This document shows, one piece after another, positions 26,348 to 36,028 of a stretch of 64,000 nucleotides of DNA (position 1 is its first letter; the number at the start of each line of letters is the position of its first letter). The position numbers and the translations under genes were made by a program. The notes under the pieces are model-generated. The model was not told the origin of the DNA and did not search any database. It saw only the letters and a list, made by a program, of their open reading frames with translations. Origin of the DNA: Cyclobacteriaceae bacterium (GTDB lineage Bacteria > Bacteroidota > Bacteroidia > Cytophagales > Cyclobacteriaceae); NCBI GenBank assembly GCA_016786585.1, contig JAEUUI010000007.1:62001-126000 (forward strand), given 5' to 3'.

Positions 26348-28366
26348 ATGAGAAATACAACATATTTTAATCTGTTGATTCTTTTGGTGATGGCATGTAA
26401 CTCAAATACCCGGAAGGGAGACGAACATGTAAAGATTACCGGAATCGATTCTTCACGGAAACCGGGAGATGACTTTTTTATGTATGTGAATGGAATCTGG
26501 TATGATTCTGCCCGGATACCGGAAAGTCAGACCGGTGTGGGCTCATATTCTTTTTTGAATTTTCCGCAGCGTATTCGTCTCCGCGCAATCCTCGACAGCG
26601 TTTCAAAAGCCGATAATACTCCGGGAAGCATCGAGCAGAAGGTTGGTGATTTTTATGCGTCCGGAATGGATACTGCAGCAATTAACAAACGAGGCTATGA
26701 ACCTATCAAATCGTTACTTACCCGCATTGATGGTTTGAAGGACCGCAACGAGTTACTGAAACTGGTGTGCGAAGAGCAAAAATCCGGTAATGCGTCCATT
26801 CTCGGTTTTTATGTAGCGCCTGACGACCGTAACAGCAGTATGAACATTGCACAGTTCGCACAGACGGGCATCGGCCTTCCGGAACGCGACTATTATTTCA
26901 AAACCGATTCATCGACAATTAAAATTCAAAACGCCTACAGGCAATACCTGACGAAACTCTTTGAATTAACCGGGGTTGATCAGGCTACAGCCGCGAAGCA
27001 AGCTGATATCACGTATTCACTTGAGAAGCAATTAGCAGGATCGCATAAGACTAACATCGAACTGCGTGATGTAAAAGCTAACTATAATAAGCTTGCCGTT
27101 ACGTCACTTGCGAAGAAACATGCCAATCTGAATTGGCCGTTGGTGCTGAATGAATTAGGTGCAAAGACCGATTCGGTAAATGTTGGACAACCGGCATACT
27201 ATGTTAAAGTGAACTCGCTATTAGCCAGTGTTTCTCTCAATGACTGGAAAACGTATTTGAAAGCCAACACGCTCACCAACTATGCGGGCTACCTGAGCAA
27301 ACCTTTCGTTGACGCTTCATTTGAATATACAAAGGCCCTTACGGGACAAGCTGTCCAAAAGCCACGTGCCGAGGAGATGACTCAGGCAGTTGACCGTTCC
27401 CTTGGACATGCATTAGCTCAGCTGTACGTTAAAAAATACTTTCCCGAGGAGGCAAAGAAGCGAATGCGGGTACTGGTGGATAACCTGAAAAAAGCTTTTG
27501 AAGCGCGGATTATTAGGCTCGACTGGATGAGTGATTCTACCAAAACAAAAGCAAAAGAGAAACTGAATGCGTTTACCGAAAAGATCGGATATCCTGATAA
27601 GTGGAGAGATTATTCTGCGGTTGAAGTGAATCGCAATACCTATTTCGAGAATCGCCTTGCGGCTAACAGAAATGATTATAATTACAATCTGGCGAAACTC
27701 GGTCAACCGGTAGATCGCACAGAGTGGCTTACTACTCCGCCAACTGTAACGGCTTATAACAATCCTCCGATGAATGAGATTGTTTTCCCAGCCGGGATTT
27801 TGCAGTCGCCTTATTTTGATCTGTATGCCGATGACGCGTTAAACTACGGTGGCATAGGAATGGTGATCGGCCATGAAATCACACACTCGTTTGATGATCA
27901 GGGTGCGCAGTTTGATAAAGCGGGTAACGTGACTGATTGGTGGACGAAAGCGGACTACGAGAAATTCCAGGCACGTACACAACAGGTAATTGATCAGTAT
28001 AATCAGTTTACCGTGTTAGACTCTATGCATATAAAAGGGCCGTTGACTGTTGGAGAAAACACGGCCGATATTGCCGGAGTAGCAATTGCTTACGATGCTT
28101 TTAAACTGACTGAACAGGGAAAAGACACAACCAAGATAGATGGTTTTACTCAAGATCAACGATTCTTCATTTCGATTGCAAGAATTTGGCGTGTAAAAAC
28201 ACGTGATGAGTTTTTACGGATGTACGTAAACACTAACCCACATTCTCCGGCCAAGTGGCGCGTAAACGGTCCGCTGATGAACTTTACTCCATTCTACAAC
28301 GCGTTCAATGTTCAGCCCGGAGATAAGATGTACAAGCCAGAGGCAGAACGTATAACTGTTTGGTAA
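26348..28366 (+). CDS. M13-family zinc metallopeptidase, lipoprotein
   Basis: The product is 672 residues with a lipoprotein signal (lipobox LVMAC, Cys17), so it is membrane-bound outside the cytoplasm. The zinc site HEITH is at residues 509-513 and the third ligand Glu570 is in GENTADIAG; NEIVFPAGILQSPYF and the C-terminal INTNPHSPAKWRVNGPLMNF-like segment (here starting VNTNPHSP) are M13 (neprilysin/PepO) hallmarks. It probably degrades peptides of up to a few dozen residues. It follows fic by 18 bp and the next gene by 4 bp, so M13 and GDPD are likely one operon, perhaps with fic. Confidence 0.95.
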   Translation: MRNTTYFNLLILLVMACNSNTRKGDEHVKITGIDSSRKPGDDFFMYVNGIWYDSARIPESQTGVGSYSFLNFPQRIRLRAILDSVSKADNTPGSIEQKVGDFYASGMDTAAINKRGYEPIKSLLTRIDGLKDRNELLKLVCEEQKSGNASILGFYVAPDDRNSSMNIAQFAQTGIGLPERDYYFKTDSSTIKIQNAYRQYLTKLFELTGVDQATAAKQADITYSLEKQLAGSHKTNIELRDVKANYNKLAVTSLAKKHANLNWPLVLNELGAKTDSVNVGQPAYYVKVNSLLASVSLNDWKTYLKANTLTNYAGYLSKPFVDASFEYTKALTGQAVQKPRAEEMTQAVDRSLGHALAQLYVKKYFPEEAKKRMRVLVDNLKKAFEARIIRLDWMSDSTKTKAKEKLNAFTEKIGYPDKWRDYSAVEVNRNTYFENRLAANRNDYNYNLAKLGQPVDRTEWLTTPPTVTAYNNPPMNEIVFPAGILQSPYFDLYADDALNYGGIGMVIGHEITHSFDDQGAQFDKAGNVTDWWTKADYEKFQARTQQVIDQYNQFTVLDSMHIKGPLTVGENTADIAGVAIAYDAFKLTEQGKDTTKIDGFTQDQRFFISIARIWRVKTRDEFLRMYVNTNPHSPAKWRVNGPLMNFTPFYNAFNVQPGDKMYKPEAERITVW

Positions 28367-28370
28367 TACC

Positions 28371-29174
28371 ATGAAAGTACTGGTCGGCTTAGCATTTCTA
28401 ATCACGGTCCTTTCATCGTGTTCACCAGGGCCAATCACGTTTGCATCCAACAAAACCATTGCGCATCGGGGTGCATGGAAAACGGCTGATCTTCCGCAGA
28501 ATTCAATTGCTTCGTTAAAAAGAGCAATCGAACTAAAAGCGGCAGGCTCCGAGTTTGATGTGCGCATGACAAAGGATGGCGAGTTGGTAATCAATCATGA
28601 TCCGCTTTACGCAGAAGACACAATCGAATTAACAACATATGCGGAGCTGTCAAAGCATACACTAAAGAATGGCGAGAAGCTTCCAACACTGAAAGATTAC
28701 CTGAAAGCCGGTAGCCGGAATAACAATCAGACTTGCCTGGTGGTGGAGGTAAAACCCTCTCTGGTCGATAAGAATCAAGGCGTTTGGGCAGCAACAAAAA
28801 CTGTAGCGCTGATTAAGGAAATGAAGTTGCAGGCTAGGGTGGTGTACATCAGCTTCGATTATGAAATCCTGAAAGAAATTCGTCACCTCGATGCTTTTGC
28901 GGTCACTCAATACCTCACAGGTGATAAAACACCGGCTGAGCTCAAGGTCGATGGCGTCAGCGGGGCCGACTACCATGTTTCGGTTTACCGTAAAAACCCC
29001 GAATGGATAACCCAGTTAAAAGACAACGGAATGATCCTGAATGCCTGGACGGTTAACACAGCCGAAGACATGGACTGGCTGCTGAGCCAGGGGTTCGATT
29101 TCATCACAACCGACCAGCCCGAATTACTTTTTGAACGGCTTAAACAGCTCATGACCAAGAGGCCTGTGAAGTGA
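28371..29174 (+). CDS. Glycerophosphodiester phosphodiesterase, lipoprotein
   Basis: The product is 267 residues with a lipoprotein signal (lipobox LSSC, Cys17). GDPD-fold residues are visible: HRG at 32-34, E61 and D63 (SEFDVRMTKDG), and H76 in NHDP; the C-terminus includes MILNAWTVNTAEDMDWLLSQGFDFITTDQPELL, the closing barrel strands. It hydrolyses glycerophosphodiesters to glycerol-3-phosphate and an alcohol in the periplasm. It starts 4 bp after the M13 gene. Confidence 0.93.
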   Translation: MKVLVGLAFLITVLSSCSPGPITFASNKTIAHRGAWKTADLPQNSIASLKRAIELKAAGSEFDVRMTKDGELVINHDPLYAEDTIELTTYAELSKHTLKNGEKLPTLKDYLKAGSRNNNQTCLVVEVKPSLVDKNQGVWAATKTVALIKEMKLQARVVYISFDYEILKEIRHLDAFAVTQYLTGDKTPAELKVDGVSGADYHVSVYRKNPEWITQLKDNGMILNAWTVNTAEDMDWLLSQGFDFITTDQPELLFERLKQLMTKRPVK

Positions 29175-29321
29175 TTTTAGGCTCAAAATCGGGGTTTGTT
29201 GAGCGGTCTGCGTTTTGGAGCGTTTTATAAAAGCCTCAAAATCAGGCTAAAATCGCATCCTACCTCCACTGAAATCACACAAAAATCTCAAATCTGCAAT
29301 CCGAAATCTGAAATCTTTTGA

Positions 29322-29329
29322 TACCTTTG
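29322..29329 (+). promoter_or_regulatory. Promoter box before rpsL
   Basis: TACCTTTG followed by CAG matches the Bacteroidota -7 element. It lies 39 bp before the rpsL start. No TTTG is found at the expected -33 place. Confidence 0.55.
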
Positions 29330-29368
29330 CAGTCCTAATTTTTGAAAGGTTCATAATAAATATTATAA

Positions 29369-29779
29369 ATGCCTACCATTCAGCAACTTGTAAGAAAAGG
29401 CCGCAAGAAATTGGAGTTCAAATCCAAGTCTCCTGCCCTTGATTCATGCCCTCAGCGCAGAGGTGTTTGTACCCGTGTGTACACCACAACACCTAAGAAG
29501 CCAAATTCAGCTATGCGTAAAGTGGCGCGTGTTCGCTTAACCAACCAGAAAGAGGTTAACGCATACATCCCTGGCGAAGGCCACAACCTGCAGGAACACT
29601 CGATCGTGCTGATCCGTGGTGGCAGGGTGAAAGACCTTCCCGGTGTTCGTTACCACATCGTTCGTGGCGCGTTGGATACAGCGGGTGTTAACGGCCGTAA
29701 GCAGAGCCGCTCGAAGTATGGTGCAAAACGTCCTAAGGCTGGTGCAGCAGCAGCTCCGGCAGCTAAAGGCAAAAAATAA
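29369..29779 (+). CDS. rpsL: Ribosomal protein S12
   Basis: The product is 136 residues. Conserved segments: [30 protein letters not shown] with the decoding-site lysine (streptomycin-sensitive type), [41 protein letters not shown]. The C-terminus has an Ala/Lys tail. First gene of rpsL-rpsG-fusA-rpsJ. Confidence 0.99.
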   Translation: MPTIQQLVRKGRKKLEFKSKSPALDSCPQRRGVCTRVYTTTPKKPNSAMRKVARVRLTNQKEVNAYIPGEGHNLQEHSIVLIRGGRVKDLPGVRYHIVRGALDTAGVNGRKQSRSKYGAKRPKAGAAAAPAAKGKK

Positions 29780-29791
29780 TTTTCAGAAGCG

Positions 29792-30259
29792 ATGAGAAAG
29801 TCAAAACCGAAAAAAAGATACTTACTGCCTGATCCTAAATTCCAGGATACGCTGGTAACAAAGTTTGTTAACTACCTGATGGAGCAAGGCAAGAAGAGCA
29901 TTGCTTACGGTATCTTCTACGATGCTGTTGAACAGGTGGAAAAGAAAACAGGTGAAAGCGGCCTCGAAGTTTGGAAGCGTGCCATGAACAACCTCATGCC
30001 ATCGGTAGAGGTGAAAAGCCGCAGGGTAGGTGGTGCTACGTTCCAGGTGCCGGTTGAAATCCGCCCTGAGCGTAAGATTAACCTGAGCATCAAGTGGCTT
30101 ATCGACTTCGCACGTCTTCGTGGTGAAAAAACCATGATGGACAAGCTTGCAGCTGAGATCATTGCCGCGTCAAAAGGCGAAGGCGCAGCGATCAAGAAGA
30201 AAGATGATACGCACCGCATGGCGGACGCGAACAAAGCTTTCTCTCATTTCAGATTCTAA
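29792..30259 (+). CDS. rpsG: Ribosomal protein S7
   Basis: The product is 155 residues. It starts [30 protein letters not shown] and includes [24 protein letters not shown], typical of S7, the head-assembly protein of the 30S subunit. It is 12 bp after rpsL. The spacer to fusA (30260-30372) holds an 11-bp inverted repeat. Confidence 0.99.
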   Translation: MRKSKPKKRYLLPDPKFQDTLVTKFVNYLMEQGKKSIAYGIFYDAVEQVEKKTGESGLEVWKRAMNNLMPSVEVKSRRVGGATFQVPVEIRPERKINLSIKWLIDFARLRGEKTMMDKLAAEIIAASKGEGAAIKKKDDTHRMADANKAFSHFRF

Positions 30260-30286
30260 TCAAAAAGTCCTGAGTCTTTAGTCTTA

Positions 30287-30344
30287 AGTATTTAGCTTCG
30301 GAGTAAGGCAGGAAAAAATAAAAAATTGATCGTAGCTAAATACT
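30287..30344 (+). repeat. Inverted repeat in rpsG-fusA spacer
   Basis: AGTATTTAGCT (30287-30297) and AGCTAAATACT (30334-30344) are perfect 11-bp arms around a 36-nt A-rich loop. The flanks are made of similar short words (CTAAATACTAACTACTCAATAC). It may be a dispersed spacer repeat or an mRNA stem before fusA. Confidence 0.6.
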
Positions 30345-30372
30345 AACTACTCAATACTATATACTAATAAGA

Positions 30373-32487
30373 ATGGCAAGAGATCTTAAATTCACCAGAA
30401 ACATCGGTATTGCGGCTCACATTGATGCTGGAAAAACAACTACTACCGAGCGTATCCTGTACTATGCAGGGGTGAATCACAAAATCGGTGAAGTGCACGA
30501 AGGTGCAGCCACGATGGACTGGATGGCGCAGGAGCAGGAGCGTGGTATCACAATTACCTCTGCCGCTACAACGGTTCACTGGAAATACCGCAATAACGAA
30601 TATCACGTAAACATCATTGATACACCAGGCCACGTTGACTTTACCGTAGAGGTAAACCGTTCACTGCGTGTGTTGGATGGTCTTGTGTTCCTGTTCAGCT
30701 CAGTTGATGGCGTTGAGCCTCAGTCTGAAACGAACTGGCGCCTGGCCGACAACTACAAAGTTGCCCGTATCGGTTTCGTGAATAAAATGGACCGCTCTGG
30801 TGCAGACTTTCTTGGAGTTTGTAAGCAGGTGAAAGAACAACTCGGAAGCAACGCAGTTGCGCTGCAGTTGCCAATCGGTTCAGAAGATAACTTCCGCGGT
30901 GTAGTTGACTTGATCAACAACCGGGGTATTATCTGGAACGAGAACGATAAGGGTATGACCTTCCAGGTTGTTCCAATTCCGGATGATATGAAAGAAGAAG
31001 CAGCTGAATACCGCGAGAAATTGCTGGAAGCAGTTGCTGAATACGATGAAACCCTCATCGAGAAATTCTTTGAAGATCCGAACTCAATTTCTGAAGCAGA
31101 AATCCTGACAGCACTTCGCAAGGCAACGATCGATATGAAGATTGTTCCGATGATGTGCGGTTCTTCATTCAAGAACAAAGGCGTTCAGACTATGCTGGAT
31201 TACGTGATGGAATTGCTTCCTTCTCCGCTGGATAAGGATGTGATCATCGGTACTAATCCGGATACGGAAGCTGAAGTTGAAATTCGTCCGAACGAAAGCG
31301 AACCATTCGTAGGTCTTGCATTTAAAATTGCAACTGACCCGTTTGTGGGCCGTCTTTGCTTCGTACGCGCATACTCTGGCGTTCTCGAGTCAGGTTCTTA
31401 CATCCAGAATACACGTTCTGGTCAGAAAGAACGTATCTCGCGTGTGTTCCAGATGCACGCAAACAAGCAGAACCAGATCGAAAGACTGCAGGCTGGTGAT
31501 ATCGGTGCGGTAGTAGGTTTCAAAGACATTAAAACAGGAGATACCCTTTGCGATGAGAAACGTCCGGTAGTTCTTGAATCAATGATTTTCCCTGAGCCCG
31601 TTATCGGTTATGCAATCGAGCCTAAGAAACAGGCCGATGCTGATAAGCTCGGTATGGCGATCTCGAAACTTGTTGAAGAAGATCCTACCCTTCGCGTGAA
31701 TACCGATCAGGAAACTGGTCAGACCATTCTTCGCGGTATGGGTGAACTTCACCTTGAAATCATCATCGACCGCTTGAAGCGTGAATTTAAAGTTGAAATC
31801 AACCAGGGTGCTCCTCAGGTTGCTTACAAAGAAGCGCTTACCAAGTCGGTTGAACATAAGGAAGTTTACAAGAAGCAGACTGGTGGTCGTGGTAAATTTG
31901 CCGATATCGTATTCGAGATCGGACCACGCGAACTCGGCCCTGAAGACAAGCCAGGCCTGGAGTTTGTGAACGACATCGTTGGTGGTGTGATTCCTCGCGA
32001 ATTCATTCCTGCGATCCAGAAAGGCTTTGAGCAATCAATGAATAACGGTCCGTTGGCTGGATATCCGATTGACTCGATGAAGGTGAGACTGTTCCATGGT
32101 TCATACCATGATGTTGACTCTGACTCTCTGTCGTTTGAATTGGCAGCCCGTATCGGTTTCAAGGAAGCAGCCAGCAAGTGCTCTCCTCAATTACTCGAAC
32201 CAATCATGGGTGTTGAAGTAATTTCTCCTGATGAGTACACCGGTTCGGTAACAGGTGACTTGAACCGCAGAAGAGGTATCATGAAGGGAATGGATACACG
32301 CGGTGGTGCGCAGGTGATTAAGGCGGATGTACCGTTGAAGGAGCTTTTCGGTTACATCACTGACTTGAGAACATTGACTTCAGGTCGTGCTTCTGCCAAC
32401 CTGACATTCTCTCACTATTCACCGGTTCCTAAGAACTTGGCAGACAAAGTAATTGAAGAAGTAAAAGGCGCTGTAGCCGCTAAATAA
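30373..32487 (+). CDS. fusA: Translation elongation factor G
   Basis: The product is 704 residues. G1 [17 protein letters not shown] near residue 16, [11 protein letters not shown] (G2), [21 protein letters not shown] (G3), [10 protein letters not shown] (G4) and the domain IV/V features [20 protein letters not shown] and [38 protein letters not shown]. It drives translocation. The switch regions are intact. It is followed by rpsJ after 23 bp. Confidence 0.99.
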   Translation: MARDLKFTRNIGIAAHIDAGKTTTTERILYYAGVNHKIGEVHEGAATMDWMAQEQERGITITSAATTVHWKYRNNEYHVNIIDTPGHVDFTVEVNRSLRVLDGLVFLFSSVDGVEPQSETNWRLADNYKVARIGFVNKMDRSGADFLGVCKQVKEQLGSNAVALQLPIGSEDNFRGVVDLINNRGIIWNENDKGMTFQVVPIPDDMKEEAAEYREKLLEAVAEYDETLIEKFFEDPNSISEAEILTALRKATIDMKIVPMMCGSSFKNKGVQTMLDYVMELLPSPLDKDVIIGTNPDTEAEVEIRPNESEPFVGLAFKIATDPFVGRLCFVRAYSGVLESGSYIQNTRSGQKERISRVFQMHANKQNQIERLQAGDIGAVVGFKDIKTGDTLCDEKRPVVLESMIFPEPVIGYAIEPKKQADADKLGMAISKLVEEDPTLRVNTDQETGQTILRGMGELHLEIIIDRLKREFKVEINQGAPQVAYKEALTKSVEHKEVYKKQTGGRGKFADIVFEIGPRELGPEDKPGLEFVNDIVGGVIPREFIPAIQKGFEQSMNNGPLAGYPIDSMKVRLFHGSYHDVDSDSLSFELAARIGFKEAASKCSPQLLEPIMGVEVISPDEYTGSVTGDLNRRRGIMKGMDTRGGAQVIKADVPLKELFGYITDLRTLTSGRASANLTFSHYSPVPKNLADKVIEEVKGAVAAK

Positions 32488-32510
32488 AATATCTAAAAGA
32501 CGTTTAGATC

Positions 32511-32816
32511 ATGAACCAGAAAATCAGAATTAAATTGAAATCTTACGACCACACACTGGTTGATAAGTCATCTGAAAAAATCGTGCGCGCAGTAAAAGCT
32601 ACAGGCGCTGTGGTAAGCGGACCAATTCCGTTGCCAACCGAGCGTGAAATTTTTACAGTACTGCGTTCGCCACACGTTAACAAAAAATCACGTGAGCAGT
32701 TTCAGCTGTGTACCTACAAGCGTTTGGTTGATATTTACTCAAACAGCGCGAAAACAGTTGATGCACTTATGAAGCTTGAGCTTCCAAGTGGAGTTGATGT
32801 TGAGATCAAAGTGTAG
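32511..32816 (+). CDS. rpsJ: Ribosomal protein S10
   Basis: The product is 101 residues: [43 protein letters not shown] and the closing [28 protein letters not shown] are S10 signatures. S10 also acts as NusE in antitermination. Here it is the last gene of its operon and a terminator follows at once; the S10-operon genes rplC, rplD and so on are not downstream. Confidence 0.99.
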   Translation: MNQKIRIKLKSYDHTLVDKSSEKIVRAVKATGAVVSGPIPLPTEREIFTVLRSPHVNKKSREQFQLCTYKRLVDIYSNSAKTVDALMKLELPSGVDVEIKV

Positions 32817-32840
32817 TTAAAGCTCTCTCAGAATAAAGCA

Positions 32841-32869
32841 AAAAGCCTCCTTAGTCAAGGGAGGCTTTT
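32841..32869. terminator. Bidirectional terminator after rpsJ
   Basis: Stem AAAAGCCTCC (32841-32850) / GGAGGCTTTT (32860-32869), loop TTAGTCAAG. It serves rpsJ and, on the other strand, overlaps the final codons and stop of the convergent lipoprotein gene (stop at 32851-32853). Confidence 0.85.
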
Positions 32870-33624
32870 TCATTTTGGTACTGTAATGCCCAAACAACTC
32901 CGCCAAGGGCAGCAACGCCCAACACAACCGCTCCCGCGTTGGAGGTTTTTTTCAGGTAAAACCGGTCTGGCTTTGTGGTAAATTTCTTCGGGCCGTTATA
33001 GGTTTGAAATACTTCCGACACCCAGAATTCATGATCGAAATGTACAGGCGATGACAAATCCGCGTTTGTTGAAAGCGTCAGGTAACTTCTGAATATAAAA
33101 GGCGATTGCTCATATGAATACGTTGTAAACTCAACGATCGTACCTTCCTCCATTTTACGGAGTTTTTTATCAGCGGCAGTTGGAAGGGGGAATAGTTTTG
33201 GTTTGAGTGTGAGTAAGGTTTCCTGTGCCTGCGATTTTGGTGGAATAAATCCTGAGAGTTTATTTGGCGTTAATGTTCCATTGATGGTAGCACTTTGTGA
33301 AGTGGAGCTCAGCCAGCGTGTTTCACTTCCGTTTAACTCTGCCTGTAATGCTACATTTTCATTTGTGTAACTTTTTCGGTTTTTGCCAACAATTAATGCT
33401 GATTTTGCCCAATCTACATACAACGGAATGGATAGCTTGTTATAAACAGTTACGTTAACCGGTCCCTCTTTCCCGTTAAAGTCATATGAAATCCTTACCG
33501 TATCATTTTCAATAGAAAATTCGTGTTGATTCTCTTTTTTAATCGAACTGCTTAGTGTAGCGTATTGGTAGGTGCATCCGGTGCAGGTCAGGCAAAGGAA
33601 AATGATGACAGTTAAGATTTTCAT
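32851..33624 (-). CDS. Lipoprotein of unknown function
   Basis: The product is 257 residues with a lipoprotein signal (lipobox CTGC, Cys17). A beta-rich middle (VRISYDFNGKEGPVNVTVYNKLSIPLYVDW, FTTYSYEQSPFIFRSYLTLS) is followed by a hydrophobic segment near the C-terminus (AGAVVLGVAALGGVVWAL, about residues 230-247). I do not recognise the family. The last codons form half of the terminator hairpin shared with rpsJ. It is downstream of the BtuF-like gene by 49 bp on the same strand, so they may be one transcript, but the functions show no link. Confidence 0.7.
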   Translation of the reverse strand: MKILTVIIFLCLTCTGCTYQYATLSSSIKKENQHEFSIENDTVRISYDFNGKEGPVNVTVYNKLSIPLYVDWAKSALIVGKNRKSYTNENVALQAELNGSETRWLSSTSQSATINGTLTPNKLSGFIPPKSQAQETLLTLKPKLFPLPTAADKKLRKMEEGTIVEFTTYSYEQSPFIFRSYLTLSTNADLSSPVHFDHEFWVSEVFQTYNGPKKFTTKPDRFYLKKTSNAGAVVLGVAALGGVVWALQYQNEKASLD

Positions 33625-33673
33625 GGCAGAGGGTTTGACCGTAAAAAAGCAAATCTCCTGCCGCGTTTACGCT

Positions 33674-34768
33674 TTACCGAATCAGTCGCTTGTGAAAATA
33701 TAGCTCGTAGCTTGGAAGTAGTGTGGGGTGCGCAATTTTCACCAGATCTTTCAGAATGATGTCCGGCCTCAGGTAGCCAAGCTCCAGAAATTCGCTTCCT
33801 CCTTTTGCTCCAATTCGTGCGTTGTAGGTATAAACCTGGCGGATTTGATACGGGTTGAATTTTGTATAGCGCTCGTCAGCATTTTTTATTTCATCAAGCG
33901 TAGAAAAAGAAGCCACCCCGATCCAAAGGTCGGCAGCATGCGCCTTTTCGTACACGGCTTCGAAGCTTAATTGCAAAAAACCTTTGGTAGAATCGGATTT
34001 CCACAGATAATCTGCGCCAGCATCGTTGATTAATTTGGCTGCATAGTTCCGCCCACCGGGCATATACCACGCATCGCTATACATTACGCCGCTCAACACA
34101 GTTGGTCGCTTCGTTGTTTTGGCAGCCAGTTTTTTAGTTTCCAGGTAATTTTTCTCAATCATATTGAACACCTGATCGGCTTCCTTTTCTTTTCCAACGA
34201 ACAATCCCATGAACTTGATCCATTCTGCACGCCCGAGCGGATGCTCCTCGAGGTATTCTGCGTTAAGAATTACCGGGATACCGAACTCCTGAATTTTTTT
34301 CAGTTGCCCGAGATCAGCCGTCATCGTATAGCTCATCACAACTTCAGGCTTTAGAACAACCAGTTTTTCGATGTTCATACCTTTTTCCGCACCAAGTTCC
34401 TCTACCTTGCCTGCATCAATAAGCTTTCTTGTTTTTTCAGAGCTGATATAATCTGTGGTCGGAAAGCCTACGAGTTTTTCGCTGACTTCCAGATAGTCCA
34501 AAAGTGGAATGTGAGTTGTGGAGGTGCATACAATGCGGTCAATCGGAGTGAAGATAACGTTTACATCATCTTCATGCTTTGGCGGAACGGAACCCTTTTT
34601 GACAAGTAAATATTTATAACCTGATGTAGCGCCTTTGTATGGGTACGTGACTTCAACAAGCTTGACGTTTCCCAGATTAGAAACCCGGAAACCAGTAGCA
34701 TACCGAATAGTTTGTGCATGACTTTGTAGAAACAATAATAGCCCGAGTGCGATGAGGATTCTTTTCAT
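33674..34768 (-). CDS. BtuF-like periplasmic substrate-binding protein
   Basis: The product is 364 residues with a signal peptide (MKRILIALGLLLFLQSHAQT). It has the class III (helical-backbone) binding-protein pattern of iron-siderophore and vitamin B12 binders: IDRIVCTSTTHIPLLDYLEVSEKLVGFP, EKLVVLKPEVVMSY and RPTVLSGVMYSDAWYMPGGRNYAAKLINDAGADYLW. The start at 34768 gives the signal peptide; an in-frame codon at 34792 adds eight residues. No permease or ATPase gene is nearby. The neighbour meaB serves a B12-dependent enzyme, which makes cobalamin a reasonable guess for the ligand, but haem or siderophore is not excluded. Confidence 0.85.
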   Translation of the reverse strand: MKRILIALGLLLFLQSHAQTIRYATGFRVSNLGNVKLVEVTYPYKGATSGYKYLLVKKGSVPPKHEDDVNVIFTPIDRIVCTSTTHIPLLDYLEVSEKLVGFPTTDYISSEKTRKLIDAGKVEELGAEKGMNIEKLVVLKPEVVMSYTMTADLGQLKKIQEFGIPVILNAEYLEEHPLGRAEWIKFMGLFVGKEKEADQVFNMIEKNYLETKKLAAKTTKRPTVLSGVMYSDAWYMPGGRNYAAKLINDAGADYLWKSDSTKGFLQLSFEAVYEKAHAADLWIGVASFSTLDEIKNADERYTKFNPYQIRQVYTYNARIGAKGGSEFLELGYLRPDIILKDLVKIAHPTLLPSYELYFHKRLIR

Positions 34769-34825
34769 TTCGCAATGATACTTCAATTCCATTTAATCTT
34801 TGATACCTTTAGTCACACAAGAATC

Positions 34826-34984
34826 ATGTCTAAAGAAAAGGAGAAACCGAAAGACAATGCCACCGAAGATTATTACTTCGAAAACGGCTTGTTGGTTTTT
34901 ACGGAAGCCTATCATCGCAAGCGCGGTTATTGCTGCAAGAGCGGGTGCCGGCACTGCCCGTACGGGTTTAAAAAGAAAACTTAG
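34826..34984 (+). CDS. DUF5522 mini-protein, cysteine-rich
   Basis: The product is 52 residues. A charged N-terminus is followed by YYFENGLLVFTEAYHRKRGYCCKSGCRHCPYGFKKKT: the pattern CC-x3-C-x2-C looks like a small zinc or metal knuckle and matches the DUF5522 family. The ATG at 34826 is preferred over an in-frame codon at 34775 that lies in the upstream leader. A near-consensus TACCTTTA box is at 34804-34811. The stop overlaps the meaB stop by 4 bp. Function unknown. Confidence 0.8.
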   Translation: MSKEKEKPKDNATEDYYFENGLLVFTEAYHRKRGYCCKSGCRHCPYGFKKKT

Positions 34985-35976
34985 GACTGTCGGAGTACTT
35001 CGCGATAGAGCTCCATTAATTCACCTGCAGCCTGGTGTGCCTGAACCTTTTGATTCGCAACTTGCGCCTCAAGAGTTTCAGCTTTGACGCGGAGTTCCGG
35101 ATATTTTGCCAATTCATTTCTCAACAAGTAATCGAAAGCCTCGTGAAATGCCTTTACGGTTTGAGTGTTTCGTTGGGCCTGATAATAACCTTTGCTAATC
35201 ATGTGTTCCTGAAAAGAAAGTATCGTTTGCCAGACTTCTTTTATTCCCATGTAGGAAAGAGCGGAACACGTTAGAACTTTTGGTTTCCAGCCTGAATCGG
35301 TTTCGGTGAGCAGATTCAACGCGTGTTGATAATCTGCTTGTGCTTCCTTAGCTCGCCTTACATTGTCTCCATCTGCCTTGGTGATGAGGATTGCATCCGC
35401 CATCTCCATAATTCCTTTTTTTATTCCTTGCAGTTCATCGCCCGCCCCAGCCAGCATCAGGAGCAAAAAGAAGTCAACAAGATTTTTTACCTGCGTTTCT
35501 GATTGTCCGACTCCGACAGTTTCTACCAATATGATTTCATATCCGGCTGCTTCGCACAGCAGTATTGCTTCTCGTGTTCTGCCGGCTGTTCCTCCAAGCG
35601 TATTGCCCGATGCTGTTGGCCGGATGAAGGCAAGCGGATTTTTTGAAAGTTCATCCATGCGCGTTTTATCGCCAAGAATACTTCCTTTCGTCAGCTGACT
35701 GCTCGGATCGATCGTTAACACGGCCAGCCTCTTGTTTAACGATGTAACGTGTTTGCCAAAGGCTTCTATGAACGTACTTTTTCCAACCCCGGGAACACCC
35801 GTAATACCGATGCGGATCGTGTTTTTTGCAGGTCCAAGTTTGCTGATTAGTTCACCCGCCTGCTGCTGATCTTCCGGCAGGGTACTTTCAGCCAAACTGA
35901 TCGCTTTCGCCAGAATTACCCGGTCGCCCGAAGCGATTCCGGCAGCATATTCATCAGTTGACAGGCGGGGTTTCAA
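34981..35976 (-). CDS. meaB: MeaB-type GTPase, methylmalonyl-CoA mutase chaperone
   Basis: The product is 331 residues. G3E-family GTPase motifs: Walker A GVPGVGKS at residues 60-67, then LTIDPSSQLTKGSILGDKTRM, RPTASGNTLGGTAGRTREAILLCEAAGYEIILVETVGVGQSE and ITKADGDN. MeaB gates delivery of adenosylcobalamin to, and protects, methylmalonyl-CoA mutase. The mutase genes are not in the window. It is divergent from the CHASE2 gene and its 3' end overlaps the DUF5522 gene. Confidence 0.96.
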   Translation of the reverse strand: MKPRLSTDEYAAGIASGDRVILAKAISLAESTLPEDQQQAGELISKLGPAKNTIRIGITGVPGVGKSTFIEAFGKHVTSLNKRLAVLTIDPSSQLTKGSILGDKTRMDELSKNPLAFIRPTASGNTLGGTAGRTREAILLCEAAGYEIILVETVGVGQSETQVKNLVDFFLLLMLAGAGDELQGIKKGIMEMADAILITKADGDNVRRAKEAQADYQHALNLLTETDSGWKPKVLTCSALSYMGIKEVWQTILSFQEHMISKGYYQAQRNTQTVKAFHEAFDYLLRNELAKYPELRVKAETLEAQVANQKVQAHQAAGELMELYREVLRQS

Positions 35977-36028
35977 TGGATATTTTATAAGCTAAATGCC
36001 TAAATTTAGGGATACTTAGAATACCCCC

